Assembly: GCF_010093025.1 (NCBI RefSeq)
Contig: NZ_CP048114.1
Span: 1 to 64,000 of the forward strand
DNA: 64,000 nt
From: Edaphobacter sp. 12200R-103
Lineage (GTDB): Bacteria > Acidobacteriota > Terriglobia > Terriglobales > Acidobacteriaceae
Direction: 5' to 3'
In this document: in pieces, positions 52,714-61,792 of the stretch
Layout of the letters: each line of letters starts with the position of its first letter
Numbering within the stretch: the first letter of the stretch is position 1
The notes under the pieces: generated by a model
What the model was told of the DNA's origin: nothing
The model's input: only the letters and a program-made list of their open reading frames with translations
The model's database searches: none
Made by a program: the position numbers and the translations under genes

Positions 52714-54342
52714 TTAGCGAGGTTTCGTTGCCGGCGTGCCGGTGGATGACACTCCTGCGGGGAGGAATGAAATCTCGCGGCTTGTATTGGCAAGTTCAGC
52801 GACAGAGAGATAGACGAGGCGTGCGATCTTCGTCAGCTTGGGATAGTTGATACGGTCCCAGGTGTCGTTCTCGGTGTGATAGTCCGGGTGCAGTCCCGTC
52901 TGAAACTCGACCTGGGGGATGTGCATGGTGGCGAACCAGAAGTGATCGCTGCGCGACCAGAGCGAGTCGGGATCGACCTTGTCCATCTTGTAGTCGAGCT
53001 TCAGGCCCTCATGCCGATTCTGCTGATCGATAACGCGGCGAAGTGCAGGGTTGTAGCGCGTGCCCAGAACGTTGACCATGTTTATGTTGTGATCGGCGGG
53101 CGTGGGCCAGTTAGCGTCATCTTCGTTGCGTCCGATCATGTCCAGATTTAGTGTCGCTACGGTCTGGTTGAGCGGCACTACGGGGTGCGTGACGTAGAAA
53201 TACGATCCGAGGAAGATGCGCTCTTCGGCGGTATAGGCGAGGAAGAGCACGCTGCGTTTCGGGTGAAGCTTCGCCTGGGTCATCGCACGAGCGACCGAGA
53301 GAAGCCCCGCTACGCCGGAGGCGTTGTCATCGGCGCCGTAGTAGATGTGGCCGTTGGCCTCGCCCATATGGTCGTGGTGCGCCGTGAGGATGATGGTCTG
53401 GGCCTGGAGCTTTGGATCGGTTCCTTCTAGCAGTGCGACGACGTTGCGTCCCTCGCGGCTGGCAATATCGCTATAGGACTTGGCGAGACAGGCAGAGCTC
53501 TGTTTGATGTCGAAGGACTGAGGATGGAGGGAGCGGTCAATCGCGGCCTGGAGTTTGTCCGCTTGCTTTCCACTGGGCGCCAGAAGCTGGTCGGCTACTT
53601 CTCGCTTGATGAGGAAGACGGGAATATCCCACATCTGGCCCGCGAGTGCGTAAGAGGGTTGTCCCGATGGCCGCGGAGACGTCGGCGGAATAGGCTTTAC
53701 GTCGCGCGGGGTTCGGTCCTGCACGATCAGGATGGCTGCGGCGCCGCGTTTGCGCAGCTCTTCGATCTTGTGCCAATTAAAGGCGTGATAGCTGTCCCAC
53801 GTGCCCATGAACCTGGATTGCGGATCGTTGGCCTGCGGTTCGCGAAGGAAGACGAGCGCGACTTTTCCTTTTACATTGATCTCGGAGAAATCGTCGTAGT
53901 CGAACTCGGGGGCGCTGATGCCGTAGCCCGCGAAGACGACTTCGCCGCAGGCGGATGCGTTGCGTATGCTCTGCCGGACCATGGTGAAGTCGTGGCCCAG
54001 GGTGTAGCTGTGTTTTTCTCCGTTGATCGTGGTGCTGAGCGTTGTCTGCTGTGCATCGGGCCTTCCAGTGAGTATCTCCATCTTCTGGAAGAATGTTCCG
54101 TCGTCACCCATCGGTTTCAGGCCAAGGCGCAGAAACTCGGAGGCGATGTAGTCGGTCGCAATGTGATCCTGCAGGCTGCCTGCATCGCGGCCGGCCATGT
54201 CTTTTGAGGCGAGGAAGAAGATATCGCCCTTCAGGTCATCTGTTCTGATGAGATCGGCGCCTCGCTGGATGGCCTCAGTCGAGTTCTGGGCGAAGAGGGG
54301 AGCCGTCAGCAGAGAGATACACAGAAGTTTGCGCAGGAACAT
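52714..54342 (-). CDS. Secreted M28 zinc aminopeptidase
   Basis: 542 residues. Signal peptide LLCISLLTAPLFA, protease-associated insert, then the M28 site: TAHHDHMG, GADDNASG, YTAEERIFLGS, DMIGRNE and HPDYHTENDTWDR. Exopeptidase on exported or environmental peptides. Stands alone. Confidence 0.93.
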   Translation of the reverse strand: MFLRKLLCISLLTAPLFAQNSTEAIQRGADLIRTDDLKGDIFFLASKDMAGRDAGSLQDHIATDYIASEFLRLGLKPMGDDGTFFQKMEILTGRPDAQQTTLSTTINGEKHSYTLGHDFTMVRQSIRNASACGEVVFAGYGISAPEFDYDDFSEINVKGKVALVFLREPQANDPQSRFMGTWDSYHAFNWHKIEELRKRGAAAILIVQDRTPRDVKPIPPTSPRPSGQPSYALAGQMWDIPVFLIKREVADQLLAPSGKQADKLQAAIDRSLHPQSFDIKQSSACLAKSYSDIASREGRNVVALLEGTDPKLQAQTIILTAHHDHMGEANGHIYYGADDNASGVAGLLSVARAMTQAKLHPKRSVLFLAYTAEERIFLGSYFYVTHPVVPLNQTVATLNLDMIGRNEDDANWPTPADHNINMVNVLGTRYNPALRRVIDQQNRHEGLKLDYKMDKVDPDSLWSRSDHFWFATMHIPQVEFQTGLHPDYHTENDTWDRINYPKLTKIARLVYLSVAELANTSREISFLPAGVSSTGTPATKPR

Positions 54343-54378
54343 GCGTCCTTTGTAGCACGTCCCGGGGCTCGTTCTGAA

Positions 54379-55254
54379 CTACGATCGGCGCGTCGTCTGC
54401 CAGGCCTTCGCGTACTTCCAACTGGTGTAGGTGGAGTGATAGAGGTGAAGCAGGAAGCCCTCGCGACCGTCGAGGAATCCGAGGCGGAAGATGAAGTTCC
54501 AGAAGAAGGTAAAGGTGGGGATAAGGCAGACGTTGTAGTAGAAGCTCCACCAGGACCGGCTGGTCTTACCCTTTTCGACGATGATCTGTGCGCCGAGCGT
54601 GCTGTAGCGGTCCATGTGATCGATGTAACTTTCGATCGTGGGATAGGCGTGATGAATCAGGTCGTGCTGCAGCGTGTCGAGAATGCCGTCGAAGGCTATG
54701 GTCTCGTGAACCGGCCTTTCGGTAAAGCGTGCCGGCGGAGCGAAGTTGGCGGAGTTACGGCGAAAGAGCCGAAGCTTGGGATCCGGGTAGTAACCGCCAT
54801 AGTGCATCCATGCTCCGAGAAAGAGATTGCGTCGCCGAATCATGTAAGCATCGGCTTTGGGTTTATTGCGCAGCAGGATTCGGATCTCGCGTTGAAGCTC
54901 GATCGTCAGCTCCTCATCGGCGTCGAGCGAGAGAATCCAGTTGCCTGTGCATTTTTCGATCGCGGAGTTCTTCTGCCGCGCAAAACCTTTCCAGGGCTCA
55001 TGGACGACCTTGGCATCGAAATCGCGGGCTATTTCGACGGTGCGGTCGGTCGAGCCGGAGTCGACGACAATGATCTCATCGGCAAACTGAACGCTGGACA
55101 GCGTCCGCGCGAGATTGCCCTCTTCATTGAGCGTGATGATGGCGACAGAGAGGGTCTGCCGCTGAATGCCGTCATCTGTGGCCGCAAATTCGCTTCCACG
55201 ATCTCGATGATCGGCGGAGGGAGTCTTGACCGGAATTTCAGGATCGATCGGCAA
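54379..55254 (-). CDS. Family 2 glycosyltransferase (WaaE/KdtX-like)
   Basis: 291 residues with LSVAIITLNEEGNLARTL, VVDSGSTDRTVEIA, HEPWKGFARQKNSA and the DxD-type SLDADEEL. The C-terminal DREGFLLHLYHSTYTSWKYA region is typical of lipopolysaccharide-core GT2 enzymes. No ATG lies between the family start and the previous gene, so TTG 55254 is the only canonical start; uncertain. Confidence 0.85.
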   Translation of the reverse strand: MPIDPEIPVKTPSADHRDRGSEFAATDDGIQRQTLSVAIITLNEEGNLARTLSSVQFADEIIVVDSGSTDRTVEIARDFDAKVVHEPWKGFARQKNSAIEKCTGNWILSLDADEELTIELQREIRILLRNKPKADAYMIRRRNLFLGAWMHYGGYYPDPKLRLFRRNSANFAPPARFTERPVHETIAFDGILDTLQHDLIHHAYPTIESYIDHMDRYSTLGAQIIVEKGKTSRSWWSFYYNVCLIPTFTFFWNFIFRLGFLDGREGFLLHLYHSTYTSWKYAKAWQTTRRS

Positions 55255-55336
55255 GCTAGAGGGATTGTGCCATATCCTGCGGTCTTGTCCAGTACCAGGA
55301 CGATGTATTTTCCTCCAATGCTGGACGGGACGATTT

Positions 55337-55687
55337 TCAGGAAAGCGTGATGGAACTGTCTCCCAGGTGCTCGCGCAGGAGCCGCTGGGTGAGAAATTTG
55401 AGGTCTTCCCCGGTCTTCGGCAGGATGAAAGCATGTTTTTCTTCGGACCACTCGAGCTTGAAGCTGGTCGAGAGCGCCGAGATCCAGATCTGGCGAACGG
55501 GGGTGTTTGGCGTGAAGACGAACTTGCTGCCATCCTCTTCAAAGAGCACGTTCAGAACCCCATTCTTCTCTTCGGTCTCGAAGGGAACCTCATCGGAGTC
55601 GCTCTGCTCTTCGGCGAGGATGAGAGATTGTTTGAGGGCTTCTAAAGCCCCGTCTGATTCACGGCGGAAGGTCGCTTCGTCGAGCAT
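55337..55687 (-). CDS. cyaY: Frataxin-like iron donor CyaY
   Basis: 116 residues: an acidic first helix (EATFRRESDGALEALKQSLI), then NGVLNVLFEEDGSKFVFTPN, TPVRQIWISALSTSFKLEWS, the frataxin sheet with its conserved Trp. Supplies or regulates iron in Fe-S assembly. A longer in-frame extension upstream lacks similarity. Confidence 0.82.
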   Translation of the reverse strand: MLDEATFRRESDGALEALKQSLILAEEQSDSDEVPFETEEKNGVLNVLFEEDGSKFVFTPNTPVRQIWISALSTSFKLEWSEEKHAFILPKTGEDLKFLTQRLLREHLGDSSITLS

Positions 55688-55823
55688 GAATATAGTGTAG
55701 CGGCAGTTTTCTGCAATCCGTGCGAAACGAAGCGCCTGAGATAGAATGTTGGAAATCAACGAGCCGATCGCAAGAGATTTCGGCGCTTTCCAATCAAAAA
55801 AATACGGGATAGAAGGAGCTGTT

Positions 55824-56669
55824 TTGCACAGAGTTCTATTTCCGTTAATTCTGCTGTTTGCCGCCCCGGCTATCGAAGCTGAGGATAACGGCAACTTCAT
55901 TGACAATTTTTCTTCCCGCTGGGAGGCGCGTGCAACGAAGACGCAGGCGGAACAGCCGAAGTGGGCTGTGCCTATGTTTTCGCCCTTTGCGACGTTGGCG
56001 CAGGTGTTTCGCAGCGACTTTACCAGTCAGCGGACCTCTGCGGGCCAGACGGACTGGCACTTCGGCAGTGGAAAGGGATTCAACCTGATCCCCTTTGCGA
56101 ATACGCAGATCGATATTCTCGTTCCCGGCTGGATCATGCACGGTGGTGGTCAGCAGGACGGGTTCGGGGACATGATCCTGCTGGGTAAGTACAGGTTTAC
56201 CGCACGACCCGAGAGGAAGGGGAACTACATCCTGAGCGGCGCGCTGGCCTGGACGATCCCGACGGGCAGCTATAAAAATGGTGCCCCCGCCTCAGTCATT
56301 ACTCCGACGGTCATCGGCGGCAAAGGATTTGGGAAGTTCGCAGTCTTCAGCGCAGTCGGCGGCGGTCTGCCAGTCTCGAAGGTCTCTACAAGTGGGCGAA
56401 CGATTCACTGGAATACAGTCGCGCAGTATAAGGTCGGCAAGTATTTCACTCCGGAGCTGGAGGTGAATACGACCAGCCACTTCGGCGGCACTAGGGATGG
56501 AAAGACACAGACCTTTCTATCGCCGGGGATTGTCGTTGGAAAGCTCCCGATCCGGAAGCTGGAGAGTAGCCGTCTGGGAATCACGGTCGGGGCCGGGTTC
56601 CAGACTGCGGTGACAAACTACCATACCCATAACAATACTTTTGCGACCAGCGTGCGGTTCGTGTTCTAA
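55824..56669 (+). CDS. Outer-membrane beta-barrel-like protein
   Basis: 281 residues. AAGGAG (55813-55818) places the start at TTG 55824, giving the signal MHRVLFPLILLFAAPAIEA. The mature protein has alternating beta strands ending in VRFVF, an aromatic outer-membrane terminus, and resembles transporters of the phenol MetA-pathway annotation. No neighbours point to a substrate. Confidence 0.8.
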   Translation: MHRVLFPLILLFAAPAIEAEDNGNFIDNFSSRWEARATKTQAEQPKWAVPMFSPFATLAQVFRSDFTSQRTSAGQTDWHFGSGKGFNLIPFANTQIDILVPGWIMHGGGQQDGFGDMILLGKYRFTARPERKGNYILSGALAWTIPTGSYKNGAPASVITPTVIGGKGFGKFAVFSAVGGGLPVSKVSTSGRTIHWNTVAQYKVGKYFTPELEVNTTSHFGGTRDGKTQTFLSPGIVVGKLPIRKLESSRLGITVGAGFQTAVTNYHTHNNTFATSVRFVF

Positions 56670-56769
56670 CCCATACTGTTTGGTATTGGGGAGTACCGCA
56701 GATCCTTCGACTACGCCATTCAGGCTTCGCTCAGGAGGGCACTTTTTGAGGGAACAGGGAACAGAGGAA

Positions 56770-56808
56770 AGCGACTTGTCGCGGTCGAGATGACCGAGAC
56801 AAGTCGCT
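56770..56808 (-). terminator. Long hairpin 3' of ssb
   Basis: AGCGACTTGTC pairs perfectly with GACAAGTCGCT, with an inner CGGTC/GACCG stem, 17 bases past the ssb stop; on the minus strand a short TTTCC follows. Confidence 0.7.
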
Positions 56809-56824
56809 CTTGATGAAGATCGTC

Positions 56825-57289
56825 CTAGAAGGGAATATCGTCGTCGGTGATTCCCTGGTCGGTGTAGTCGGGCTCGGCCGCAGGCCGCTGGTCGAAGCTG
56901 CTCGTGTTGGAGCGGGAATAGCCGCCGCCTCCACCGGAAGAGGAGCCTTCGCCGCGGCCACCGAGGAGACTCATCTCATTGACGAGAATCTCGGTGCGAT
57001 AGCGCTTCTGACCGGACTCCTTGTCATCCCAGGAGCGCGTCTGGATCTTGCCTTCGATAAAGAGCTGGGTGCCTTTTTTGACGTAGTCCCGGACGATCTC
57101 GGCGGTGCGGTTGAAGGCGACCAGGTTGTGCCATTCGGTTCTGTCCTGCCAGTTCCCCTGCTGGTCTTTCGCGCGGTCCGCAGTGGCCAGGGAAAAGCTG
57201 GCGACGATGGTGCCGCCGGGCGTAGAGCGGATTTCGGGGTCTTTGCCCACGTTGCCGAGAAGAAGTACCTTGTTGACGCCTTTTGCCAT
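56825..57289 (-). CDS. ssb: Single-stranded DNA-binding protein
   Basis: 154 residues: KGVNKVLLLGNVGKDPEIR OB-fold opening, EWHNLVAFNRTAEIVRDYVK, YRTEILVNEMSLLGG, Gly/Ser-rich linker and the C-terminal acidic tip DDDIPF that recruits repair proteins. Stands alone rather than in an rpsF-rpsR operon. Confidence 0.96.
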   Translation of the reverse strand: MAKGVNKVLLLGNVGKDPEIRSTPGGTIVASFSLATADRAKDQQGNWQDRTEWHNLVAFNRTAEIVRDYVKKGTQLFIEGKIQTRSWDDKESGQKRYRTEILVNEMSLLGGRGEGSSSGGGGGYSRSNTSSFDQRPAAEPDYTDQGITDDDIPF

Positions 57290-57562
57290 GAGGAAGTGCT
57301 CCGATTTGTTTCAGGTTATGAAGGTTGAGGATAGCAGATGGGCCGCTGAATTGTGACGCTATTGCCCTGATGGCTGCGTCAGACAAATGTAGTTCGTTTT
57401 TATCGTCACGGGGCAACGGGTATCGATGCCGAAGCGATCTCCCGAGAGCCATCTCTTTCTACGGTTCCTCGCGGATTTAGCAATAAGCGGCACTTATCCT
57501 TATACTTGCGGGGACGGGTTTTATAACCAGCAGCGCAATCTATACGAATAAAGGAAGGCGAG

Positions 57563-58786
57563 ATGAAACAGGTGGTGGTAATCGCCGGGCTGTTTGCAGC
57601 TTTGGCAGCGAGTCAGGGGTATGCGCAGATCAATGCAGGCGAACAGAAGGGCGATCCTAACCTGCCCTTCAATATGACGCAGGTGACGACGCTTAACCTG
57701 CCGTGGAGAATTGCGTTTCTTCCGGACGGTCGCATGCTGATCACCGAGAAGGTGGGTGGCGTGGTGCTGGTGACGCAGCAGGGGCAGAAGACCCCGGTGG
57801 CGAATGTGCCGCCGGTGCTTTATCGGGGGCAGGGGGGCCAACTGGGAGTATTTCTGTCGCCGCATTATGCCAAGGATCACAGTGTTTATCTGACGTATTC
57901 AGAGCCTGGGGATGGAGGCTCAAGTCTTGCATTGGCAAAGGCGAAGCTGGCGCTCGGGAAGGATTCGGCAAGTCTCGAGGACCTGAAGGTAATCTGGCGT
58001 GATGGGGAGAGAGGTCAGGGCGGCCAGTTCGGCGCGCAAGTGGCGTTTTCTCCGGATGGAAAATATCTGTTTCTGACCGTTGGTGACCGGCAGCGTATGA
58101 CACCCGCACAGGACCCCAATCAGCCGCTCGGCAAGATTTTGCGCCTGACGCTGGATGGCAAGCCGGCAAAAGGGAATCCGATGGCAGGAAAGAAGGGTGC
58201 GGCCAGTGTGCCTGTCATCGATCCCCCATCTGACACGGAAGCTGCAAAGAATGCTCCGGTCGTCAGGACGTATACCTTCCCGGGAGCCAATCTGACGCCA
58301 TCCGAGACCTGGACGACGGGGCATCGCACACCCTATGGCCTGGCCTTCGCACCGGATGGCCGCTTGTGGGAGCTGGAGCATGGCCCGCGAGGCGGCGATG
58401 AGCTTAATCTGATCCAACCCGGCAAGAACTATGGCTGGCCGCTGGTTTCATATGGCCACAACTATAACGGCGTGCCGATTCCCAGTCCCGACACAAGGCC
58501 AGACCTCACCAAACCTGTTATTTACTGGGTTCCAGTGATTGCTCCCGGCAGCCTTACTTTCTACAACGGCAAGATGTTTCCTCAGTGGAAGGGGTCTGCG
58601 CTGATCGGGGGACTGGCGACCAAGGTTCTTGACCGCATTACCTTCGATGACAAGGGTGGGGCAAAGCCTGCGGAGCGCTGGGATGTGGGGCACCGGATCC
58701 GCGACGTAGAGGTTGCCCCCGATGGCGCGGTCTGGCTGCTGGAGGATTCGCGCGAGGGCGGCGTATTTCGTGTGACGCCGAAGTAA
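57563..58786 (+). CDS. PQQ-dependent sugar dehydrogenase (soluble GDH-B type)
   Basis: 407 residues. Signal MKQVVVIAGLFAALAASQGY, then a six-bladed propeller: LPWRIAFLPDGRMLITEKVG, DHSVYLTYSEPG, GHRTPYGLAFAPDGRLWELE and EHGPRGGDELNLI with the His/Arg residues of the GDH-B site, YGWPLVSYGHNYNG. Oxidises aldoses with PQQ and calcium in the periplasm. PQQ biosynthesis genes are not in the window. Terminator follows. Confidence 0.92.
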   Translation: MKQVVVIAGLFAALAASQGYAQINAGEQKGDPNLPFNMTQVTTLNLPWRIAFLPDGRMLITEKVGGVVLVTQQGQKTPVANVPPVLYRGQGGQLGVFLSPHYAKDHSVYLTYSEPGDGGSSLALAKAKLALGKDSASLEDLKVIWRDGERGQGGQFGAQVAFSPDGKYLFLTVGDRQRMTPAQDPNQPLGKILRLTLDGKPAKGNPMAGKKGAASVPVIDPPSDTEAAKNAPVVRTYTFPGANLTPSETWTTGHRTPYGLAFAPDGRLWELEHGPRGGDELNLIQPGKNYGWPLVSYGHNYNGVPIPSPDTRPDLTKPVIYWVPVIAPGSLTFYNGKMFPQWKGSALIGGLATKVLDRITFDDKGGAKPAERWDVGHRIRDVEVAPDGAVWLLEDSREGGVFRVTPK

Positions 58787-58823
58787 TGTTCGTTTTGCAT
58801 TCTTGACGACAGAGCAACTCAGT

Positions 58824-58863
58824 CTTCAGGCCCACCACTCCCGGACAGATGGTGGGCCTGAAG
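58824..58863 (+). terminator. Terminator after the sugar dehydrogenase gene
   Basis: CTTCAGGCCCACCA pairs perfectly (14 bases) with TGGTGGGCCTGAAG, followed by TGTTTTG. Confidence 0.85.
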
Positions 58864-59054
58864 TGTTTTGCGAGCACATGCTCTTCTTGCAGCCCCCGAA
58901 GGTGTCATCCTGACCGAAGCTTCTCGCGGCCGTATCGCGAGAAGCGCAGTCGAAGGAACTGTGGTCTCTTAGCCTTAGCGACTATCCCGAACCGCAGATC
59001 CTTCGATGGCATTGGAAACCGGTCGGAGACAGAAACAGAGGGAGCAGGTAGTCC

Positions 59055-59095
59055 AATAAAGAAGCCCTCCATCATGAATGGAGGGCTTCTTTATT
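59055..59095. terminator. Bidirectional terminator
   Basis: AATAAAGAAGCCCTCCAT pairs 18 of 18 with ATGGAGGGCTTCTTTATT over CATGA; T-rich on both sides, serving the convergent dehydrogenase genes. Confidence 0.9.
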
Positions 59096-59107
59096 TTCCT
59101 GAAGATG

Positions 59108-61387
59108 TTACCTTGTGCCAACTGGGAGAGAGAATGCGATGTATTCCTTGGAGGTTGCAGGAGTGGATTTGCCTCCGGGAGGCATGTAGGCGCCTTCTGG
59201 ATAGACTGTTCCACCTCCGGTGACTGAAAAGAGAACGAACTCGCGGCCATTGACTTCATAGACGGCGGGAACGCCCTGCGAGCCGTTGGGAAGATCCTTG
59301 GTGAAGATGACCTTACCGTCGGCGCTGTTGAGGACATACAGCTTGGAATCGTTGCCGGCGAAGAGGACAAGTCCTCCGGCGGTGGTGACGAAGCCGCTCT
59401 TGGGATAGATATTGCCGCGCAGGGTATCGCTGGGTCCGGCCTGCGGGACATCGCCATAGGGCGTCTTCCACTTGATCTTGCCGGTATTGAGATCGTAGGC
59501 CGTGATCGTGCTCCAGGGGGGCGTGATGACGTAGGGCTCGTTGCCGTATCCGGTCTTATAGCGGGAAGGTGGCCCCTCAACGTCTTCGGGATAAGAGGGT
59601 TCTGTCCTGAACGCCCTCATCATGGCCTGTGCCGAGGGTGAAGCCGCTGTTCCGAGAGGCGCCAGGTCAGGCTGCTTGAGGAAGGCCATCAGCTCGTTCA
59701 AGGACTCTGCTGGCAGAGCGGAGAAGGAGGGCATGGTAGCTCTGCCGTGGAGAATGGTGTTACGCGTGGTGTCGGCCCCGAGGCGGCTGACGACGGTGTC
59801 GAGAGCAGGCCCGCGGTCTCCCTTCAACTCCGGACCGTGGCAGAACTGGCAGTTCTGTTCGTAGACGGCACGGCCCATCTGTTCCTGTGTGGGGAAGGGG
59901 GATTTATGCCTTGGCGCGTTGTGCGGGCGCGATGGAATCAGGCCGCCCGCGTTGGCGGTAGTGGATTCGCCCTCAGGAACCAGCTTGACGATCGAAGGCA
60001 GGTCCTTGGAGAGGACGTAGACGGTGCCGCTGGCGGCATCAGCGCCCGTACTGAAGAAGAGCGCTCCGCCGTTGACGCTGGGGAGATTGATGGTGTCCTG
60101 CCCGACGGCGGGAGGGGTATAGAGTCCGGTCCTCGCTTTGGACAGGCGATCTTTCCACCAGGGAATCTCTTCAGGCCTCATAAAGCCGGTGTACATGTCC
60201 TTGACGGTCATGCCCTGGCGGGCGAACGGAGGCACCACGGTGGGGAAAGGCTGTGTCGGCGAATAGGTTTCCCCGGGCACGTTTCCAGCCGGAACCGGTC
60301 GTTCTTCGATAGGCCACAGAGGCTTGCCGGTGACGCGATCAAAGACGTAAAGGAAGCCGTTTTTAGAAGCCAGCGCTACCGCATCGACGGTTTTGCCATC
60401 GTGCTTAACCGTTACGAGCTGTGGGGCGGAGTCAGGGTCGTAGTCCCATATATCGTGATGGATGGTCTGGAAGTGCCAGAGTTGCTTTCCTGTCCGGGCA
60501 TCAAGTGCAAGGATGCAGTCGGCGTAGAGATTATTGCCGGGACGATCTCCGCCGTAGAGTTCGTACTTGGCCGAGGCGACCGGGAAATAGGCGATTCCCC
60601 GCTTGGTATCGACTGTTATCTCGCCCCATACATCGACGCCGCCCATGTACTTGTAGGCGTCCTTGGGCCAGGTGTCGTAGCCGGGTTCGCCGGGGCGGGG
60701 GATAGTATGGAAGACCCATAGGAGCTTTCCGGTCACCACGTCGAAGGCACGGATGTCGCCGGGGGGCGCCAGATATCCCTCTCCAGTTGCGCTGCCGAGG
60801 ATCAGGATGTTTTCAAAGATGCGGCCAGCCGAGCGCGAGGCCAGAGGACGCGTTGCGCGATCGATGCCGATCTTCAGGTCCAGGCGGCCATGGTCGGCAA
60901 AAGAGTCGACGAGTTTGCCTGTGCGGGCGTCGAGCGCATAGAGAGAGCCGTTTGCGGTGACGAGGATGCGGCGGTCTTTGCGATCCTTGCTCTCCCAATA
61001 ATTGGCGCCGCGCATGCCGGCGATTCCGGCAAAGCGTGAGGGGGTGTCGCCAGGAGCCGTGAAGGGGTGCGCCCACAGCTGTTTGCCGGTTGTGGCATCC
61101 AGCGCGACCAGAGAGCCTTTCTGTGCTGCCACGTATGCGATATTGTCGATAACGAGGGGACTGAAGGTGTACGAAATATCGTCTCCGGTGGGGAAGCTCC
61201 AGGCGACGTCGAGCTTATGGACGTTGCCTGTATTGATCTGCTTGAGCGGGGAATGATGTGAGCTTGCAGGTCCGCCGAGGTAATCCTGCCAGTTCGTTGT
61301 CTGCGCCGATGCAGAACCGGCACAGACAAAGGAGACAAGCACGGCAGCGGAGAGGTGCCCCAGACCGGGCATCGAAGGTCGTGGCAT
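59108..61387 (-). CDS. PQQ quinoprotein dehydrogenase with cytochrome c domain inserted in the propeller
   Basis: 759 residues. AGGACC precedes ATG 61387; signal peptide HLSAAVLVSFVCAGSASAQ. Propeller repeats include PLVIDNIAYVAAQKGSLVAL, DATTGKQLWAHPF, LDARTGKQLWHFQ and DRVTGKPLWPIEERPV. At 513-517 a heme c site CQFCH appears, with the probable Met ligand near 552 (ATMPSF). The propeller then resumes (TAYDLNTGKIKWKTPYGD). Similar to membrane glucose/quinate dehydrogenase relatives; the electron route would be PQQ to heme to a periplasmic cytochrome. Substrate unknown. Confidence 0.9.
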   Translation of the reverse strand: MPRPSMPGLGHLSAAVLVSFVCAGSASAQTTNWQDYLGGPASSHHSPLKQINTGNVHKLDVAWSFPTGDDISYTFSPLVIDNIAYVAAQKGSLVALDATTGKQLWAHPFTAPGDTPSRFAGIAGMRGANYWESKDRKDRRILVTANGSLYALDARTGKLVDSFADHGRLDLKIGIDRATRPLASRSAGRIFENILILGSATGEGYLAPPGDIRAFDVVTGKLLWVFHTIPRPGEPGYDTWPKDAYKYMGGVDVWGEITVDTKRGIAYFPVASAKYELYGGDRPGNNLYADCILALDARTGKQLWHFQTIHHDIWDYDPDSAPQLVTVKHDGKTVDAVALASKNGFLYVFDRVTGKPLWPIEERPVPAGNVPGETYSPTQPFPTVVPPFARQGMTVKDMYTGFMRPEEIPWWKDRLSKARTGLYTPPAVGQDTINLPSVNGGALFFSTGADAASGTVYVLSKDLPSIVKLVPEGESTTANAGGLIPSRPHNAPRHKSPFPTQEQMGRAVYEQNCQFCHGPELKGDRGPALDTVVSRLGADTTRNTILHGRATMPSFSALPAESLNELMAFLKQPDLAPLGTAASPSAQAMMRAFRTEPSYPEDVEGPPSRYKTGYGNEPYVITPPWSTITAYDLNTGKIKWKTPYGDVPQAGPSDTLRGNIYPKSGFVTTAGGLVLFAGNDSKLYVLNSADGKVIFTKDLPNGSQGVPAVYEVNGREFVLFSVTGGGTVYPEGAYMPPGGKSTPATSKEYIAFSLPVGTR

Positions 61388-61792
61388 AGTGGTCCTGTTT
61401 ATAACTGGTCTAAAAAGAGAGACAGGTTGCTGACGAGTGACGCCAGAGTATCCGGGGCCTTGCCTTCGCGACGTTTCTGGGCCTTTCACTTCTTTCCCCT
61501 TCCATGAATGAGCTGCGACTGGTCGCACTGAATAGTAGGGGAAGGCTGGTAGATTACGCAAGATGTTTTGCGCATTACGCAATTTATGAAAGATTTTTCG
61601 CAGTCCCAGGCCCGCCGGCAGGAGAGATCGAATGTCGCGGGTCTGGGTCGGGACCTCGGAGAAAGTTCACTTTGGGAACGTGTGATTACCGAAGGTTACG
61701 TCCGTGGTCCGGAAGGGTCATTTACCGGACGTACCAAATCTGCGAAGGTATGGTGGGAAGGACGGAATGCATTCTCTTCAGGGCTGTGATGG
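61388..61792. promoter_or_regulatory. Divergent control region with TTGCG/CGCAA boxes
   Basis: 405 bases between divergent genes; I find no convincing gene. ATTACGCAA occurs at 61553-61561 and 61574-61582, 21 bases apart, with TTGCG at 61568-61572 forming inverted pairs with both CGCAA boxes. Likely binding site for a regulator of the quinoprotein or the diguanylate cyclase. Confidence 0.4.

Larger units (their letters stand above)
58787..59107. other. Intergenic region between convergent PQQ dehydrogenases
   Basis: 321 bases without a gene. Holds two terminators and, between them (58901-58960), a diverged dispersed element GTGTCATCCTGACCGAAGC...GCGCAGTCGAAGGAACTGTGG containing TTCTCGCGGCCGTATCGCGAGAA as an inverted repeat. 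Confidence 0.7.

Noticed and set aside
59055..59095. Possible mobile-element inverted repeat
   Set aside because: An 18-bp perfect stem with 5-base loop and flanking T-runs between convergent genes is a bidirectional terminator.
61568..61789. Plus-strand frame of 73 codons upstream of the diguanylate cyclase
   Set aside because: No ribosome site or recognisable protein features; the region looks regulatory.
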